The notes: generated by a model from the sequence alone, not told the origin. DNA of 5,319 bases from Clostridia bacterium (GCA_017480265.1 JAFVAZ010000021.1:1-5319), one strand, 5' to 3'; shown: positions 1 through 5,319, counted from the stretch's first letter. Numbers and translations are program-made.

Positions 1-2
1 AA

Positions 3-137
3 CTAAGAGATAATAGGAGTTTAAATATAGATTAATTAGAGCAATCGACGAATCTGGGCCATGAGATCTTTAATATTAATAGGATAAGCTTTGAATGCCT
101 TAGGAGTATATCAGAGATTCTAAAGGAATATGCAAGA
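3..137 (+). pseudogene. N-terminal coding remnant of the Ppx/GppA-like gene, interrupted by TAA
   Basis: In the same frame as the downstream Ppx-like ORF, this stretch reads like the N-terminal part of a Ppx/GppA protein. After the stop it gives LEQSTNLGHEIFNINRIS and then SISEILKEYARV, which parallels the family pattern (L-R-E-x-V-R-L-G-E-G-I-F-x-x-G-R-I-S, then a helix before 'GVKxxRxxxTS'). Ten codons before the stop (LRDNRSLNID) also fit the family strand just upstream. Between the two parts is a TAA at 33-35, where relatives usually have Lys or Arg (D-K/R-L). One base change, for example AAA to TAA, would explain it. No ATG, GTG or TTG occurs in frame from 36 to 137, so the family-like residues here cannot be translated from a normal start after the stop. 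The real N-terminus, with the D-x-G-S-N phosphate loop, should lie left of the window. Confidence 0.65.
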
Positions 138-1481
138 GTGATGAAAGAATATGGTGTGAAAAATTACAGGACCATCACGTCAACATTTTTCAAAGAAGCT
201 CAAAATTACGAATATGTAGTGGATCAGATAAAAGTTGGCAATGGCATGAAGCTAGAGATCTTGGAAGATGGCTATGAAAAAAGCCTGATTTATTGGAATA
301 TGATAAAGCATCTGAAGAAGGAAGAGAAAGTAAACAAAAATATATTGATTGTTTACGTAGGAGCTAGTAGTATAGGGATTTCGATATGCGCCGATGAAAA
401 TATTGTTTTCTCTCAAAATCTGAAAATAGGTTCCCTAAAGCTCCATGATATGCTAGGTCAGGTGCAGGATCAGACCATAGATTTTGGCGTGGTATTAGAG
501 GAATATCTGAACCGTGTATTGGGCAGAGTAGACCTGCCTATGAAGAAAGATAAGATCGATAAATTGATAATAGCCGGCAGCCAAATCGATTTAGTTGAAA
601 AATTTTGCAGCAGCAGTTTAAAAAATAATATCGTCACCATAGAGTCCGAGAAATTATACGAATTTTATGATTCCATAAAAAAGATGACAGGAGAACTTAT
701 AAGCGAAAAATACGAGATATCTTTGCAAGAAGCCGAGGTTTTCTTTACCACTATGACAATATATCAGAGAGTTTTGAAGATGACAAACTTAAAAAACGTG
801 ATATCTATGAGAGCGGAACTTTGGGACGGAATGATGCTGCAGATTTTATATGATAAAAACAGAACCGATTTTGAAAAAAGCATATTAAAAAATGCAATAA
901 GCTGTGCCAAAGCCATGGCCGATCATTATAATTGTGACCTTAACCACAGGGAAGCTACGTATGATTACGCTACGTTGATTTTCGATAAATTAAGGAAGAT
1001 ACATGGGCTGGATGAAAAGAAAAAGCTGCTGCTGGAGGTTGCCATAATTTTGCATGAGGTTGGATATTTTGTTAATTCTAAATTCCCCAGAATCAGCACG
1101 TTCGATATTATAAAAAACTTAGAAGTTTATGGCCTAACATACCGAGAAGTTAAGATGATCGCCAATATCTCCAAATACGACGAATTTACGGTCCCAAGTG
1201 TAATGGATGAAGATTACGCTAAACTAGAGGCGCAAGATAAATTATCTGTCTCTAAGATGGTAGCGATTTTCCGGTTAGCTAATGCCCTAGATAAATCCAA
1301 ACTGCAAAAGTTTAAAAGCATAAATGTAAAGCTTACCAATGAGAATTTAATTATCAGTACTCAAAGCGACAAAAATACTTATCTAGAGAGATGGGCTTTT
1401 AATAAATGCGTACCGTTTTTTGAAGAAGTTTTTGGAGTAAGTCCGCAGCTGGTTATAAAAACTTCGCTCTTTGAGATTTAA
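138..1481 (+). CDS. Divergent exopolyphosphatase-like protein (Ppx/GppA family), N-terminally truncated frame
   Basis: The family hydrolyses terminal phosphates of polyphosphate or pppGpp in the cytoplasm. Similarity runs the whole length: GVKNYRTITSTFFKEA (residues 6-21), an actin-like core (68-235), and a C-terminal HD-type helical domain (about 245-447) with FRLANALD at 378-385. Key motifs are eroded. The usual D-I-G-G-G-S-T phosphate loop reads YVGASSI (73-79), losing the Asp and two Gly. The G-x-E-E-A motif is reduced to G-Y-E (E47). The SGG-type loop near 147 reads AGSQ. In the HD domain H270 and H306 remain, but the expected HD pair is HE (306-307) and the later His-His pair is missing (FPRIS, 316-320). 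GTG at 138 or ATG at 141 is the first usable start after the stop at 33-35, with a modest AAGGA at 122-126. A protein starting here lacks the first actin-like strand pair, so it is either a pseudogene product or a pseudoenzyme. It ends 40 bases before ppk and is probably cotranscribed. Family assignment is firm; activity is doubtful. Confidence 0.85.
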   Translation: MMKEYGVKNYRTITSTFFKEAQNYEYVVDQIKVGNGMKLEILEDGYEKSLIYWNMIKHLKKEEKVNKNILIVYVGASSIGISICADENIVFSQNLKIGSLKLHDMLGQVQDQTIDFGVVLEEYLNRVLGRVDLPMKKDKIDKLIIAGSQIDLVEKFCSSSLKNNIVTIESEKLYEFYDSIKKMTGELISEKYEISLQEAEVFFTTMTIYQRVLKMTNLKNVISMRAELWDGMMLQILYDKNRTDFEKSILKNAISCAKAMADHYNCDLNHREATYDYATLIFDKLRKIHGLDEKKKLLLEVAIILHEVGYFVNSKFPRISTFDIIKNLEVYGLTYREVKMIANISKYDEFTVPSVMDEDYAKLEAQDKLSVSKMVAIFRLANALDKSKLQKFKSINVKLTNENLIISTQSDKNTYLERWAFNKCVPFFEEVFGVSPQLVIKTSLFEI

Positions 1482-1504
1482 AATTCACCTTAAAAAATAA
1501 AAAG

Positions 1505-1511
1505 AGGAGGG
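1505..1511 (+). promoter_or_regulatory. Strong Shine-Dalgarno site of ppk1
   Basis: AGGAGGG lies 10 bases before the ATG at 1522, near-perfect complementarity to the 16S rRNA tail. It fixes the ppk1 start. No convincing promoter or terminator is visible in the 40-base gap (1482-1521), so the gene is probably read from a promoter upstream of the Ppx-like gene. Confidence 0.85.
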
Positions 1512-1521
1512 TATAATTAAG

Positions 1522-3564
1522 ATGAAAATAGGCAAAAAAAGGATCTTTTATAATAATAGAGAACTCAGTTGGTTAGATTTTAACTCAAGAGTATTGGATG
1601 AAGCATTTAAGAAAGAAAATCCTATCATGGAGAGGGTTAAGTTCCTGTCGATCTGTGCCTCAAACCTAGATGAATTTTTTATGGTAAGAGTTGCGGGGAT
1701 CATGGATCAGGTGCATGCAAACTACAAGAAAGAAGATCCTTCAGGCTTAACGCCCAAAAAGCAGCTTATTAAAATAACGGAAAAGACACATGATTTTTTG
1801 GATAGGCAATATTTCTGTTGGGAAATGTCTATAAAAAAAGCCCTAAAAAATAACGGGATAGTTTTTTTAGAGATTTCTAAGCTAAGCAAAAGCCAATTAG
1901 AGAAAATAGACCAATACTTCGATAAGATTATCTTCCCGGTATTGACGCCTCTGGCAATAGATAGAAGCAGACCTTTCCCACTGCTATATAATCGCAGTTT
2001 AAATATAGCTGTCAGTTTAGAGGAAGACGGCAAGGCTAATTTTGCAGTAGTGCAAGTACCAAGCATTTTGCCAAGGTTTCTTGAAGTATCAGGACGAGAT
2101 GATGTGAGAGAGTTTGTACTGCTAGAAGATATAATAATGTATAAGTTAGATAAAATATTTGAATTGCACGAGATCAAAGCCTACTTCCCATTTAGAGTCA
2201 CTAGGAACTCGGATCTTGATATAGACGACGATGAAAGGGAAGATTTAATGGTAGCAGTGCAGAAATCAATAAAAAAAAGGAAAAGGGGAAGGCCCGTTAG
2301 GCTTGAAATTTTGAAAAATGGTGACAGCCAGACGAAAAAATTTTTGATAGATATGCTAGATGTAGATAAGCAAGACGTGTATGAATTGCCGGGACCTTTA
2401 GATTTGACGTTTTTGTCTAAATTCTCGCAATTAGAAGGGTTCGAAAATTTACGCTTTGAAAGATTATCCCAAGCCAACCCACCTAAGGATTTCATAGGAG
2501 TGGAGGACTACTTTGCAGCTATCAGAGAAAAGGACAGATTGGTACATCATCCATACGAAAGCTTCGACGCTGTCTTAAACTTCATAAAGCAGGCCGCCGA
2601 GGATAAAGACGTTTTGGCTATAAAGCAAACACTTTATAGGGTAAGCGGCGAGTCACCTTTGATAGATGAATTGGTAAAAGCCGCCGAAAACGGCAAGCAG
2701 GTGACGGTATTAGTTGAGCTTAAAGCTAGGTTTGACGAAGAGAATAACATAATATGGGCCAAAAAGCTAGAAAAAGCAGGCTGCCACGTAGTATATGGCT
2801 TACCAGGACTAAAGACGCACTGTAAGATTATATTGGTTGTAAGGAAAGAAGAAGAAGGAATAAGAAGATATATCCATATGGGCACCGGCAATTATAATGA
2901 TATCACGGCTAAACTGTATACAGATATAGGTCTGTTTACTTGCAAGGAGACTTTTGGTCAAGATGCATCTTTATTATTCAATTTTTTAACGGGGTATTCA
3001 AAACCTCCGGAATACAATAAGTTGATAGTTGCACCGCATGGATTGAGGAACTTTTTTAATAAAATGATTGAAAATGAAATCGAAAGTGCAAAAAAATCAC
3101 TCCCAAGTGGCATTACCTTAAAGATAAATTCACTCGTGGATATGGATATGATTAAATCTTTATATAAAGCTTCTAAAGCCGGGGTCCCGATAAAATTGAT
3201 CGTAAGGGGAATCTGCTGTTTGGTCCCAAAGCTAGAGAGCGTGAGCGAAAATATTGAGGTTATCAGTATAGTGGGTAGATTCCTAGAGCACAGTAGGATT
3301 TATAAGTTTACTTGTGCTGGCAATCCGAAAATATTTTTAGGTAGCGCAGACTTGATGCCGAGAAATTTGGATAGAAGAGTAGAGTTGGTCTTCCCGGTAG
3401 ACGACGAAGATATAAAAGCTAGAATAGAAAAGATACTGCGTATTATGCTATCCGATAACACTAACGCGAAGATGCAAATGGAAGATACAAATTATGTGGA
3501 AGTAGCGAAAACCGGCGAAAAAATGAGTAGCCAAAATGAATTTTTGCGCTTAGCTAGTTTTTGA
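1522..3564 (+). CDS. ppk1: Polyphosphate kinase 1
   Basis: PPK1 reversibly transfers the gamma phosphate of ATP to a growing inorganic polyphosphate chain through a phosphohistidine. The 680 residues match the usual length (E. coli 688). Domains in order: N domain with NNRELSWLDFNSRVLDEA at 11-28 and the SNLDEFFMVRVAG helix near 47-59; middle (head) domain about 115-300; C1 domain about 325-495; C2 domain about 500-670. The autophosphorylated His is H433 in GLKTHCKI. The second essential His is H590 in RFLEHSRIY. The Mg/phosphate-binding arginines are R373 (TLYRV) and R403 (KARFDEENN). These sit two residues before their E. coli counterparts (H435, H592, R375, R405). HMGTGNYND and GSADLMPRNLDRRVE are also intact. 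The start is set by the AGGAGGG site. Nothing suggests damage, in contrast to the gene before it. The context, directly behind a Ppx-like gene, is the classic polyphosphate operon, here in the order phosphatase then kinase. Confidence 0.97.
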   Translation: MKIGKKRIFYNNRELSWLDFNSRVLDEAFKKENPIMERVKFLSICASNLDEFFMVRVAGIMDQVHANYKKEDPSGLTPKKQLIKITEKTHDFLDRQYFCWEMSIKKALKNNGIVFLEISKLSKSQLEKIDQYFDKIIFPVLTPLAIDRSRPFPLLYNRSLNIAVSLEEDGKANFAVVQVPSILPRFLEVSGRDDVREFVLLEDIIMYKLDKIFELHEIKAYFPFRVTRNSDLDIDDDEREDLMVAVQKSIKKRKRGRPVRLEILKNGDSQTKKFLIDMLDVDKQDVYELPGPLDLTFLSKFSQLEGFENLRFERLSQANPPKDFIGVEDYFAAIREKDRLVHHPYESFDAVLNFIKQAAEDKDVLAIKQTLYRVSGESPLIDELVKAAENGKQVTVLVELKARFDEENNIIWAKKLEKAGCHVVYGLPGLKTHCKIILVVRKEEEGIRRYIHMGTGNYNDITAKLYTDIGLFTCKETFGQDASLLFNFLTGYSKPPEYNKLIVAPHGLRNFFNKMIENEIESAKKSLPSGITLKINSLVDMDMIKSLYKASKAGVPIKLIVRGICCLVPKLESVSENIEVISIVGRFLEHSRIYKFTCAGNPKIFLGSADLMPRNLDRRVELVFPVDDEDIKARIEKILRIMLSDNTNAKMQMEDTNYVEVAKTGEKMSSQNEFLRLASF

Positions 3565-3768
3565 AAATTCTTTACTCTGTTTTCTCCGGACTACAATTTT
3601 TTCACCTAGGCTTAGCTCCCCTTTTTGGTGCATACAATTCTTTCCCAAGATTTGTCGGGCTTTGTCCTGCTACTAGCCATCATCTCACTGCACTTTATGG
3701 ATTCATTAACTCTTTTGTTTCTTTACCAGCTTAACTGCTTGCTCTTTGCAATCCTTTAATAACAGCAT
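3550..3768 (-). pseudogene. Possible degraded IS3-type OrfA remnant
   Basis: Read on the minus strand, an ATG at 3768 follows GGGGAG by a short spacer and gives a 20-codon frame containing CKEQAVKLVKKQKS, which resembles the opening helix of IS3-family OrfA proteins (K-E-x-A-V-K-L-V). It stops at 3706-3708. A one-base shift continues with VNESIKCSEMM, and the original frame later reads GELSLGEKIVVRRKQSKEF, comparable to the G-x-L-x-x-E-x-E-I-R-R-L-x-K-E-N end of OrfA. Several stops lie between. About 37 bases before the ATG, the sequence TGTCACTGCACATG (reading leftward from 3805) could be an element end of the TG... type. The match is by eye, short and needs frame jumps. It may be chance, and part of it overlaps the ppk1 3' end. 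Confidence 0.25.
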
Positions 3769-3830
3769 AAAAAATCTCCCCTATGTCACAACATGTGCAG
3801 TGACATAAAAAGAGGGGGGGGGATTTTTTT
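3769..3830. terminator. Large bidirectional hairpin between convergent genes
   Basis: A 7-base inverted repeat, ATGTCAC (3783-3789) and GTGACAT (3800-3806), closes a 10-base loop. Outside it, AAAAAAT (3769-3775) can pair with ATTTTTT (3823-3829), and CTCCCC (3776-3781) with part of the nine-G run (3814-3822), leaving an unpaired AAAAAGAGG-type bulge. T-runs follow the stem on both strands, so it can end ppk1 transcripts (about 200 bases after the stop codon) and any leftward readthrough. The inner palindrome may alternatively be an insertion-element end. Confidence 0.6.
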
Positions 3831-3854
3831 GTATGGAGGAAAAGTTTGTTTTTT

Positions 3855-3900
3855 CCCTTTATGCAGCGGCAGCAAAGAATCCCTGCATAAAAAAGGAGGG
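3855..3900. repeat. Second inverted repeat downstream of ppk1
   Basis: TTTATGCAG (3858-3866) is complementary to CTGCATAAA (3883-3891), a 9-base stem with a 16-base loop. Just outside it, CCC at 3855-3857 could pair, with a slip, with GG or GGG near 3895-3900. Flanking T-rich and A-rich runs (T6 just before the CCC, A6 at 3889-3894) make a terminator-like or processing role possible, but its A-run is shared with the next hairpin, so the two structures compete. Confidence 0.4.
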
Positions 3901-3922
3901 CATGTGCGCAAGCACACATACC
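3889..3922 (-). terminator. Intrinsic terminator of the minus-strand exported-protein gene
   Basis: On the minus strand GGTATGTGTG, loop CTTG, then CGCACATGCC form a 10-base-pair stem with two G-U pairs (3899-3922). After CTCC comes a run of six Ts (3889-3894). It starts 14 bases beyond the stop codon at 3937-3939, the expected place for a terminator. Confidence 0.65.
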
Positions 3923-3936
3923 ATCTTCAAAACAAC

Positions 3937-4566
3937 TTACTCTTTTGGGGCATATTTGCCTATTTTTAATTTGTAATGTATTATATCGATATCGCTTAAA
4001 ATTTTGCCTAATTTCGACAAGATATCTCCTTCCTCTTTGCCACACAATACCGATTTTTCTAGTAACTTTACTTGGGTTTCCGATAATTCATTTTCAATTC
4101 GAGCACACTTACGATGCACCGATGCGACAATATCGTTCATTTTGTTTATTTTTTTGTAAGTTGAGAAAGGTAACAAATTAAATAATTTAAGTATACAGAC
4201 CGTCACAAATCCATATTCCGCAATAGAATATCCTGTTGGGTTCCACCGGCTGAAGGCATAGCAATCAAACAAAGACTCTGTGCGGCTTTTACTTTTGCAA
4301 AAAGGGCATAGTATCCATCCTTGTGGCGTGTGACAGAAGTTGTACTTCGAGATCACCTTTTTGTCACTTATTGTGCTATTACCTATGGGAGCAATATTCT
4401 CCGTGTTATTAGTTTCCGTGCCATTCTCTGCTTGACATATCTCCGTCTCGTTATCTGCAGAGGCTTCTGTGCTGTTTTCAGCGTAGCACCCTGCGCCTAT
4501 GCTCAGCGTAGAGAGCGTCGCTACTGTTAAAATTGTTGCTAAAAGTTTTTTTACGTCCATTTTCAT
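3937..4566 (-). CDS. Unrecognised exported protein with signal peptide, Asn/Thr/Glu-rich linker and helical C-terminus
   Basis: The 209 residues begin MKMDVKKLLATILTVATLS, a basic N-terminus then a hydrophobic stretch, a clear signal peptide ending near GAGCYAEN. The Cys there lacks a proper lipobox (G-A-G-C), so lipid attachment is possible but weak; cleavage after CYA is the alternative. Residues about 30-68 form an acidic, polar linker with repeated AEN/NGT/NNT. Next comes FCHTPQGWILCPFCKSKSRTE (shown as a region, about 76-96), with one CPFC knuckle resembling the first half of a zinc ribbon such as the cysteine-rich KTR family; the second CPxC pair is absent. A moderately hydrophobic segment follows (about 112-133), then a probable amphipathic or coiled-coil tail (MNDIVASVHRKCARIENEL). 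I chose the ATG at 4566 rather than 4581 because the GGAG is inside the longer reading, nine bases before 4566. The gene is convergent to ppk1 and downstream of a broken Glu-rich repeat gene of similar linker composition. No function is claimed. Confidence 0.65.
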   Translation of the reverse strand: MKMDVKKLLATILTVATLSTLSIGAGCYAENSTEASADNETEICQAENGTETNNTENIAPIGNSTISDKKVISKYNFCHTPQGWILCPFCKSKSRTESLFDCYAFSRWNPTGYSIAEYGFVTVCILKLFNLLPFSTYKKINKMNDIVASVHRKCARIENELSETQVKLLEKSVLCGKEEGDILSKLGKILSDIDIIHYKLKIGKYAPKE

Positions 4567-4572
4567 TATGAT

Positions 4573-4579
4573 CTTCTCC
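4573..4579 (-). promoter_or_regulatory. Shine-Dalgarno site deciding the start at 4566
   Basis: GGAGAAG on the minus strand, with GGAG ending nine bases before the ATG at 4564-4566. The upstream in-frame ATG at 4579-4581 overlaps this site and has only A/T-rich sequence in front of it, so it is the poorer start. Confidence 0.65.
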
Positions 4580-4596
4580 ATATTTTGATGTGTATT

Positions 4597-4642
4597 TTAA
4601 AAAGATTTTGGGAGAGGCGCTTTAACGTCCAAAGGCCCTCCC
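4597..4642 (-). terminator. Putative weak terminator after the repeat-protein pseudogene
   Basis: On the minus strand GGGAGGG (4642-4636) can pair with CTCTCCC (4616-4610), seven pairs including one G-U, around a loop of about 19 bases. A run of five Ts (4603-4599) follows, but six bases (AAAATC) separate it from the stem, which weakens the case. It lies 37 bases after the stop at 4679-4681 and 16 bases before the ATG of 4581, so it would separate the two minus-strand genes. No clear promoter for the downstream gene was found in the gap. Confidence 0.4.
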
Positions 4643-4860
4643 ATAACCTCTTTTAACTGATTTAAATGTTTATATTATTTACGCACCACTACCTGAAAGA
4701 TTGTTCTGTAAATCTTGGAATTGTTTCTCTAGCCTATCCAAGTTTTCTCGCGCATTCGTCAGCGCCTTTTTTTTGTTTTTCAAACTAATTCCAGATCAGT
4801 CAATGTTTGTGCAATTCCCATCTTTTCTTCCACCGTAGGCTCGTTGTCTTTTGCTTTTTC

Positions 4861-4920
4861 TTCAGGATTTGAATCTTGAGAGCTGTCACCCACAAATACT
4901 CCATCGGCACCAGTTTTTTC
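4861..4920 (-). repeat. GDSSQ-segment direct repeat, copy nearer the 3' end
   Basis: This 60-base segment matches 5091-5150 at 52 of 60 positions by my count, including an exact 22-base core starting at 4875. It encodes TGADGVFVGDSSQDSNPEE in the repaired frame. The copies sit 230 bases apart in the same orientation and flank the charged 14-residue repeats. Confidence 0.8.
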
Positions 4921-4930
4921 TGCCTTTGTT

Positions 4931-4960
4931 TCTGCTGCTTGCTGTTCTGCTGCTTGCTGT
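4931..4960 (-). repeat. Two 15-base tandem units
   Basis: TCTGCTGCTTGCTGT occurs twice in perfect tandem on the + strand (4931-4945, 4946-4960). In the minus-strand frame of the pseudogene it encodes a five-residue A-E-Q-Q-A type unit. Confidence 0.85.
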
Positions 4961-4980
4961 TCTTCAGCTTTTTTTGCTTC

Positions 4981-5064
4981 TTATTCAGCCTTAGCTTTTT
5001 CCTCTGCAGCTTTTTTTGCTTCTTCTTCGGCCTTAGCTTTTTCCTCTGCAGCTTTTTTTGCTTC
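4981..5064 (-). repeat. Two 42-base tandem units encoding AEEEAKKAAEEKAK
   Basis: The units 4981-5022 and 5023-5064 differ at only two positions: one inside the codon that became TAA in the left unit (GAA in the right unit), the other a silent GCC/GCT change. Shortened partial units continue on both sides. Each unit encodes 14 residues, a strongly helical acidic/basic pattern. Confidence 0.9.
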
Positions 5065-5090
5065 TTCTTCAGCCCTTTGGCTTCAGCTTC

Positions 5091-5150
5091 TTCAGGATCT
5101 GGTTCTTGAGAGCTGTCACCCACAACTGCTCCACCGGCACCAGTTTCTCC
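5091..5150 (-). repeat. GDSSQ-segment direct repeat, copy nearer the 5' end
   Basis: Partner of 4861-4920, encoding TGAGGAVVGDSSQEPDPEE. Because 230 is not a multiple of three, the two copies are read in different frames at present, independent support for a one-base loss between them. Confidence 0.8.
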
Positions 5151-5239
5151 TGCTGCAGGCTCTTCTGCCGACTCTTGGCCGACCTCTTCAGATCCGTTAT
5201 TTGTACCGTTGCCCGTTGTTTCTGGGGCTTCTGCTTGCT

Positions 5240-5288
5240 CTTCTTCTTCTGCTGCTGCGTGTTCTACTTCTTCTTCTTCTGCTGCTGC
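5240..5288 (-). repeat. 30-base period Glu/Ala repeat
   Basis: CTTCTTCTTCTGCTGCTGC appears at 5240-5258 and again at 5270-5288, a 30-base period that encodes a ten-residue A-A-A-E-E-E-E-x-x-x unit on the minus strand. The GAA/GCA codon runs are typical slippage-prone sequence. Confidence 0.75.
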
Positions 5289-5319
5289 TTGCTCTTCTTC
5301 AGGCTTTGGTTCTACTGCT

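Larger units (their letters stand above)
4679..5319 (-). pseudogene. Broken gene for an Ala/Glu/Lys-rich repeat protein with coiled-coil tail (5' end off window)
   Basis: Entering from the right edge, the minus strand encodes AVEPKPEEEQAAAEEEEVEH, then a 10-residue AAAEEEE repeat, a Gly/Asn/Thr linker and TGAGGAVVGDSSQEPDPEEAEAK. Near 5073-5075 the pattern moves to another frame: AEEEAKKAAEEKAK twice, then TAA at 4981-4983 where the repeat predicts GAA (Glu). It goes on with EAKKAEEQQAAEQQAAETK, TGADGVFVGDSSQDSNPEE and GIAQTLTDLE. Near 4787-4791 it moves to the third frame: ISLKNKKKALTNARENLDR, LEKQFQDLQNNLSGSGA, stop TAA at 4679-4681. Each shift equals one missing base: AAAGCGGCTG read as AAAGGGCTG would restore the first, GAAATT read as GAATT the second. 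The product would be a highly charged, helical, probably extracytoplasmic or envelope protein of TolA-like composition; no named family is recognised. Without repair, the frame entering from the right becomes strongly basic after the first lesion and ends at 4800. Confidence 0.75.

Noticed and set aside
1722..2891. Minus-strand ORFs inside ppk1
   Set aside because: Serine/leucine-rich shadows of the AT-rich ppk1 coding strand, which is conserved throughout.
3731..4045. 104-residue minus-strand ORF rich in Cys
   Set aside because: It overlaps the 3' end of the exported-protein gene in another frame, runs across the terminator hairpins, has no good ribosome site and resembles nothing.
3945..4530. 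Two + strand ORFs (3945-4181 and 4321-4530) opposite the exported-protein gene
   Set aside because: They are antisense readings without ribosome sites or protein-like composition; the minus-strand frame has a signal peptide and a well-placed ribosome site.
33..4983. Reassignment of TAA to an amino acid, since TAA interrupts both the Ppx-like gene (33-35) and the repeat gene (4981-4983)
   Set aside because: TAA is the natural end of the Ppx-like ORF (1479-1481), of the exported protein (3937-3939) and of the repeat gene (4679-4681), and more TAA codons follow in frame after 1481. The repeat gene also needs two base insertions, which recoding would not explain.
4931..5064. CRISPR-like array
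   Set aside because: The 15- and 42-base units are contiguous tandem coding repeats without unique spacers, leader or cas genes.
4785..5076. Programmed ribosomal frameshifting at the two frame changes in the repeat gene
   Set aside because: Both would need a -1 slip, but C-AAA-GGG and A-GTT-TGA are not good slippery heptamers, no clear stimulatory structure was seen, and the TAA between them would still stop translation.
4876..5109. + strand Phe/Cys/Ser-rich ORF of 77 residues
   Set aside because: It is the complement of the GAA/AAA/GCA repeats; the apparent hydrophobic protein is a by-product of the repeat composition.

Overview
The window looks like a piece of a low-GC Gram-positive genome, most likely a Clostridia-type Firmicute. 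The DNA is AT-rich throughout, coding strands are rich in AAA/GAA/ATA codons, and the Shine-Dalgarno sites are strong (AGGAGGG before ppk). The species cannot be named from this sequence.

Left half (1-3564, + strand): a polyphosphate operon. The first gene is a divergent exopolyphosphatase-like gene (Ppx/GppA family), cut by the left edge of the window. The second is a complete polyphosphate kinase gene (ppk1) starting 40 bases later. The kinase keeps every catalytic residue I could place. The phosphatase does not: a TAA stop lies inside its N-terminal coding region, and its nucleotide/phosphate-binding and HD-domain motifs are eroded. The cluster may therefore make polyphosphate without this partner degrading it.

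Middle (3565-3936): no intact gene. It holds several hairpins, including a long one with T-runs on both sides and a run of nine Gs. They lie between ppk and a convergent minus-strand gene and probably end transcription from both sides. A weak, broken coding signal on the minus strand (3550-3768) resembles an IS3-type OrfA remnant, but this is tentative.

Right half (3937-5319, minus strand): a gene for an unrecognised exported protein (signal peptide, Asn/Thr/Glu-rich linker, lone CPFC motif, helical C-terminus; start best placed at 4566), then a putative weak terminator, then the 3' part of an Ala/Glu/Lys-rich repeat protein gene. That repeat gene is clearly broken: following its amino-acid pattern requires two one-base frame corrections and reading through one TAA. 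The repaired product has a 14-residue tandem repeat, two copies of a GDSSQ-containing segment and a coiled-coil tail.

The main theme is decay or error: interrupted coding sequences at both ends flank a healthy ppk1. Read-level verification would decide between real pseudogenes and assembly faults.
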